From the NCBI GenBank assembly GCA_037043235.1, contig JAWRVZ010000467.1, positions 62,001 through 126,000 on the forward strand: a DNA stretch of 64,000 nucleotides. Reading direction: 5' to 3'. Each line of letters starts with the position of its first letter. Position 1 is the stretch's first letter. A program made the translations under genes and the position numbers. Below are positions 62,795-64,000 of the stretch, piece after piece. The notes under the pieces were generated by a model. It searched no databases and was not told where the DNA came from. It saw only the letters and a list, made by a program, of their open reading frames with translations. Origin of the DNA: Rhodeus uyekii. Its lineage: Eukaryota; Chordata; Actinopteri; Cypriniformes; Acheilognathidae.

Positions 62795-64000
62795 TAGTCA
62801 CCATCTTTGGGACAGGCATACGTCTCTTTAGCCGGTTGTACTGTTTGTACAGATTGTCCTGCTGCTGAAAAACAACAAAAATATATTTTCAAGAATTTTC
62901 AGCAGACAAAAAAAAAACCACCTGACAATATGAGCTGTGGAAAGTTATAAATGATCTAGGAGTTTTATACAGGATACCATTGAAAACAGTCCATCCCTCA
63001 CAGCCTCGCTTTCATACATGACATTTTTTAACTTGTTTGCAAAACATTTTGAGAGGGAAGGTAAAACATTGACTTATTACATCTCTTATTTTTACTTCAC
63101 AATGTCCCTTTACTGTTCAATAGTGCAGCTGTAATGTGAAAGCGTCTGCGAGTGTGAGGGCTGAGTAAAGAAACGTGTTACACACATGGGTTCAGTAAGC
63201 TCAGTATAATAAAATGGCACGAACATTACATAACTGTAATACACATTCTTCACTTCGGGGTTACAGTAGACTCACTGACCCTGAACAAAGGCACAGTTTG
63301 ATATCCACTTAAATTATAAATCAAATCACAGAGATATGATGTAAAATACAGTGTAAAGATCCAGGAAACCAAACAATAAAAACTTTTAAAGACGGTCTTT
63401 GTCTTTAAAGTCACCATAAAACAACAGAACCGCTCTCTAATGAGATAATACAAGACCGTTAGCTTCAAAATGAAACAAAACAGATTATTATAAAGCAATA
63501 ACATGTCTGGCTAAATGAACACGGCCTAGAGAAAAAAAGAACATAAGAGCACTTCAAACTGTTTTGATCAGCGGTATCTTGAGATGAACACACAGAATTA
63601 CCTCTGTAACTTCAAGAATTCATTTTTGGCTTCTGCATACATTCAATTCCCCTTTTTTTGGCCAACAAAGAAGAAATACAGAATTGTTACATTCAAAAAT
63701 GCACATTCAGGAGCTGGAAGAGTTTCCTATGTGATTGAAGTTCAGACCCGCATGTCACATTCATCACAAAACATTCCTCTAATTCAACGGCTGTGTGAAA
63801 AGTCTCAGTTATCCGGACTACTGTCATTTTCTGTTCTATATCAGAGCAAAATGTTCTGTTGGCCAGAATAACTCATTGGAAATGACTTGAATAGTCTATA
63901 AGAGACAGGGCATTCAAATACAGCGGTGGATATAGTGAAACAGACAGGTATTAATATGATTAAATGGGTAACTATTTGCTATTGTCTAAAGAAAAGGTTC

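Larger units (their letters stand above)
59801..64000. other. Gene-free right flank
   Basis: No exon is recognised. The stretch contains a MITE (60244-60520), a SINE (61471-61613), a repeat related to 17640-17900 (about 61680-62050) and a CpG-rich MITE (62202-62794). Confidence 0.55.

Overview
The window is a vertebrate nuclear locus, almost certainly from a ray-finned fish and most likely a cyprinid-type teleost. It has short conserved exons with GT..AG junctions, long AT-rich introns, abundant dinucleotide and tetranucleotide microsatellites, tRNA-derived SINEs and many small terminal-inverted-repeat DNA elements of the kind common in carp and zebrafish relatives. I see no bacterial, plasmid or viral gene, no rRNA and no functional tRNA.

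Five protein-coding genes can be assembled exon by exon. From left to right they are: a CD164-family sialomucin (minus strand, 5.7-9.2 kb, cd164l2); the orphan Gs-coupled receptor GPR3 (plus strand, coding exon 14.38-15.36 kb, with a promoter and non-coding first exon near 13.4-13.6 kb); the WAVE2 actin nucleation-promoting factor WASF2 (minus, 19.1-24.6 kb plus a 5' UTR exon near 25.9 kb); a METTL24-type membrane-anchored methyltransferase-like gene (minus, 26.7-30.7 kb); and the AT-hook protein AHDC1/Gibbin (minus, coding exon 34.3-38.5 kb). AHDC1 probably has its promoter in a CpG-rich block at 58.3-59.8 kb, which would make 38.7-59.2 kb its 5' UTR intron region.

The order CD164L2-GPR3-WASF2-AHDC1 matches human 1p36.11. 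Human 6q21 carries the paralogous set CD164-GPR6-WASF1-METTL24. The fish locus keeps a METTL24-type gene between WASF2 and AHDC1, which the human 1p36 copy lacks, so the window looks like a more complete version of the ancestral block. The genes share no obvious pathway; their grouping is ancestral synteny, not an operon.

Points worth a second look: a one-base frame break in a 9-nt G run inside the WASF2 proline-rich exon (the eight exons sum to 3n+1); a 63-bp perfect inverted duplication shared by WASF2 and METTL24-like introns; a solo LTR with a clean 5-bp target duplication; a CpG-rich 0.6-kb MITE with 18-bp perfect TIRs; recurrent RFX/X-box-like palindromes across the window; a microsatellite-derived His/Thr tract in AHDC1; and full CRE palindromes at the GPR3 promoter. 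I found no wholly new gene system. Everything rests on reading the sequence and on remembered family features; no database search was run.
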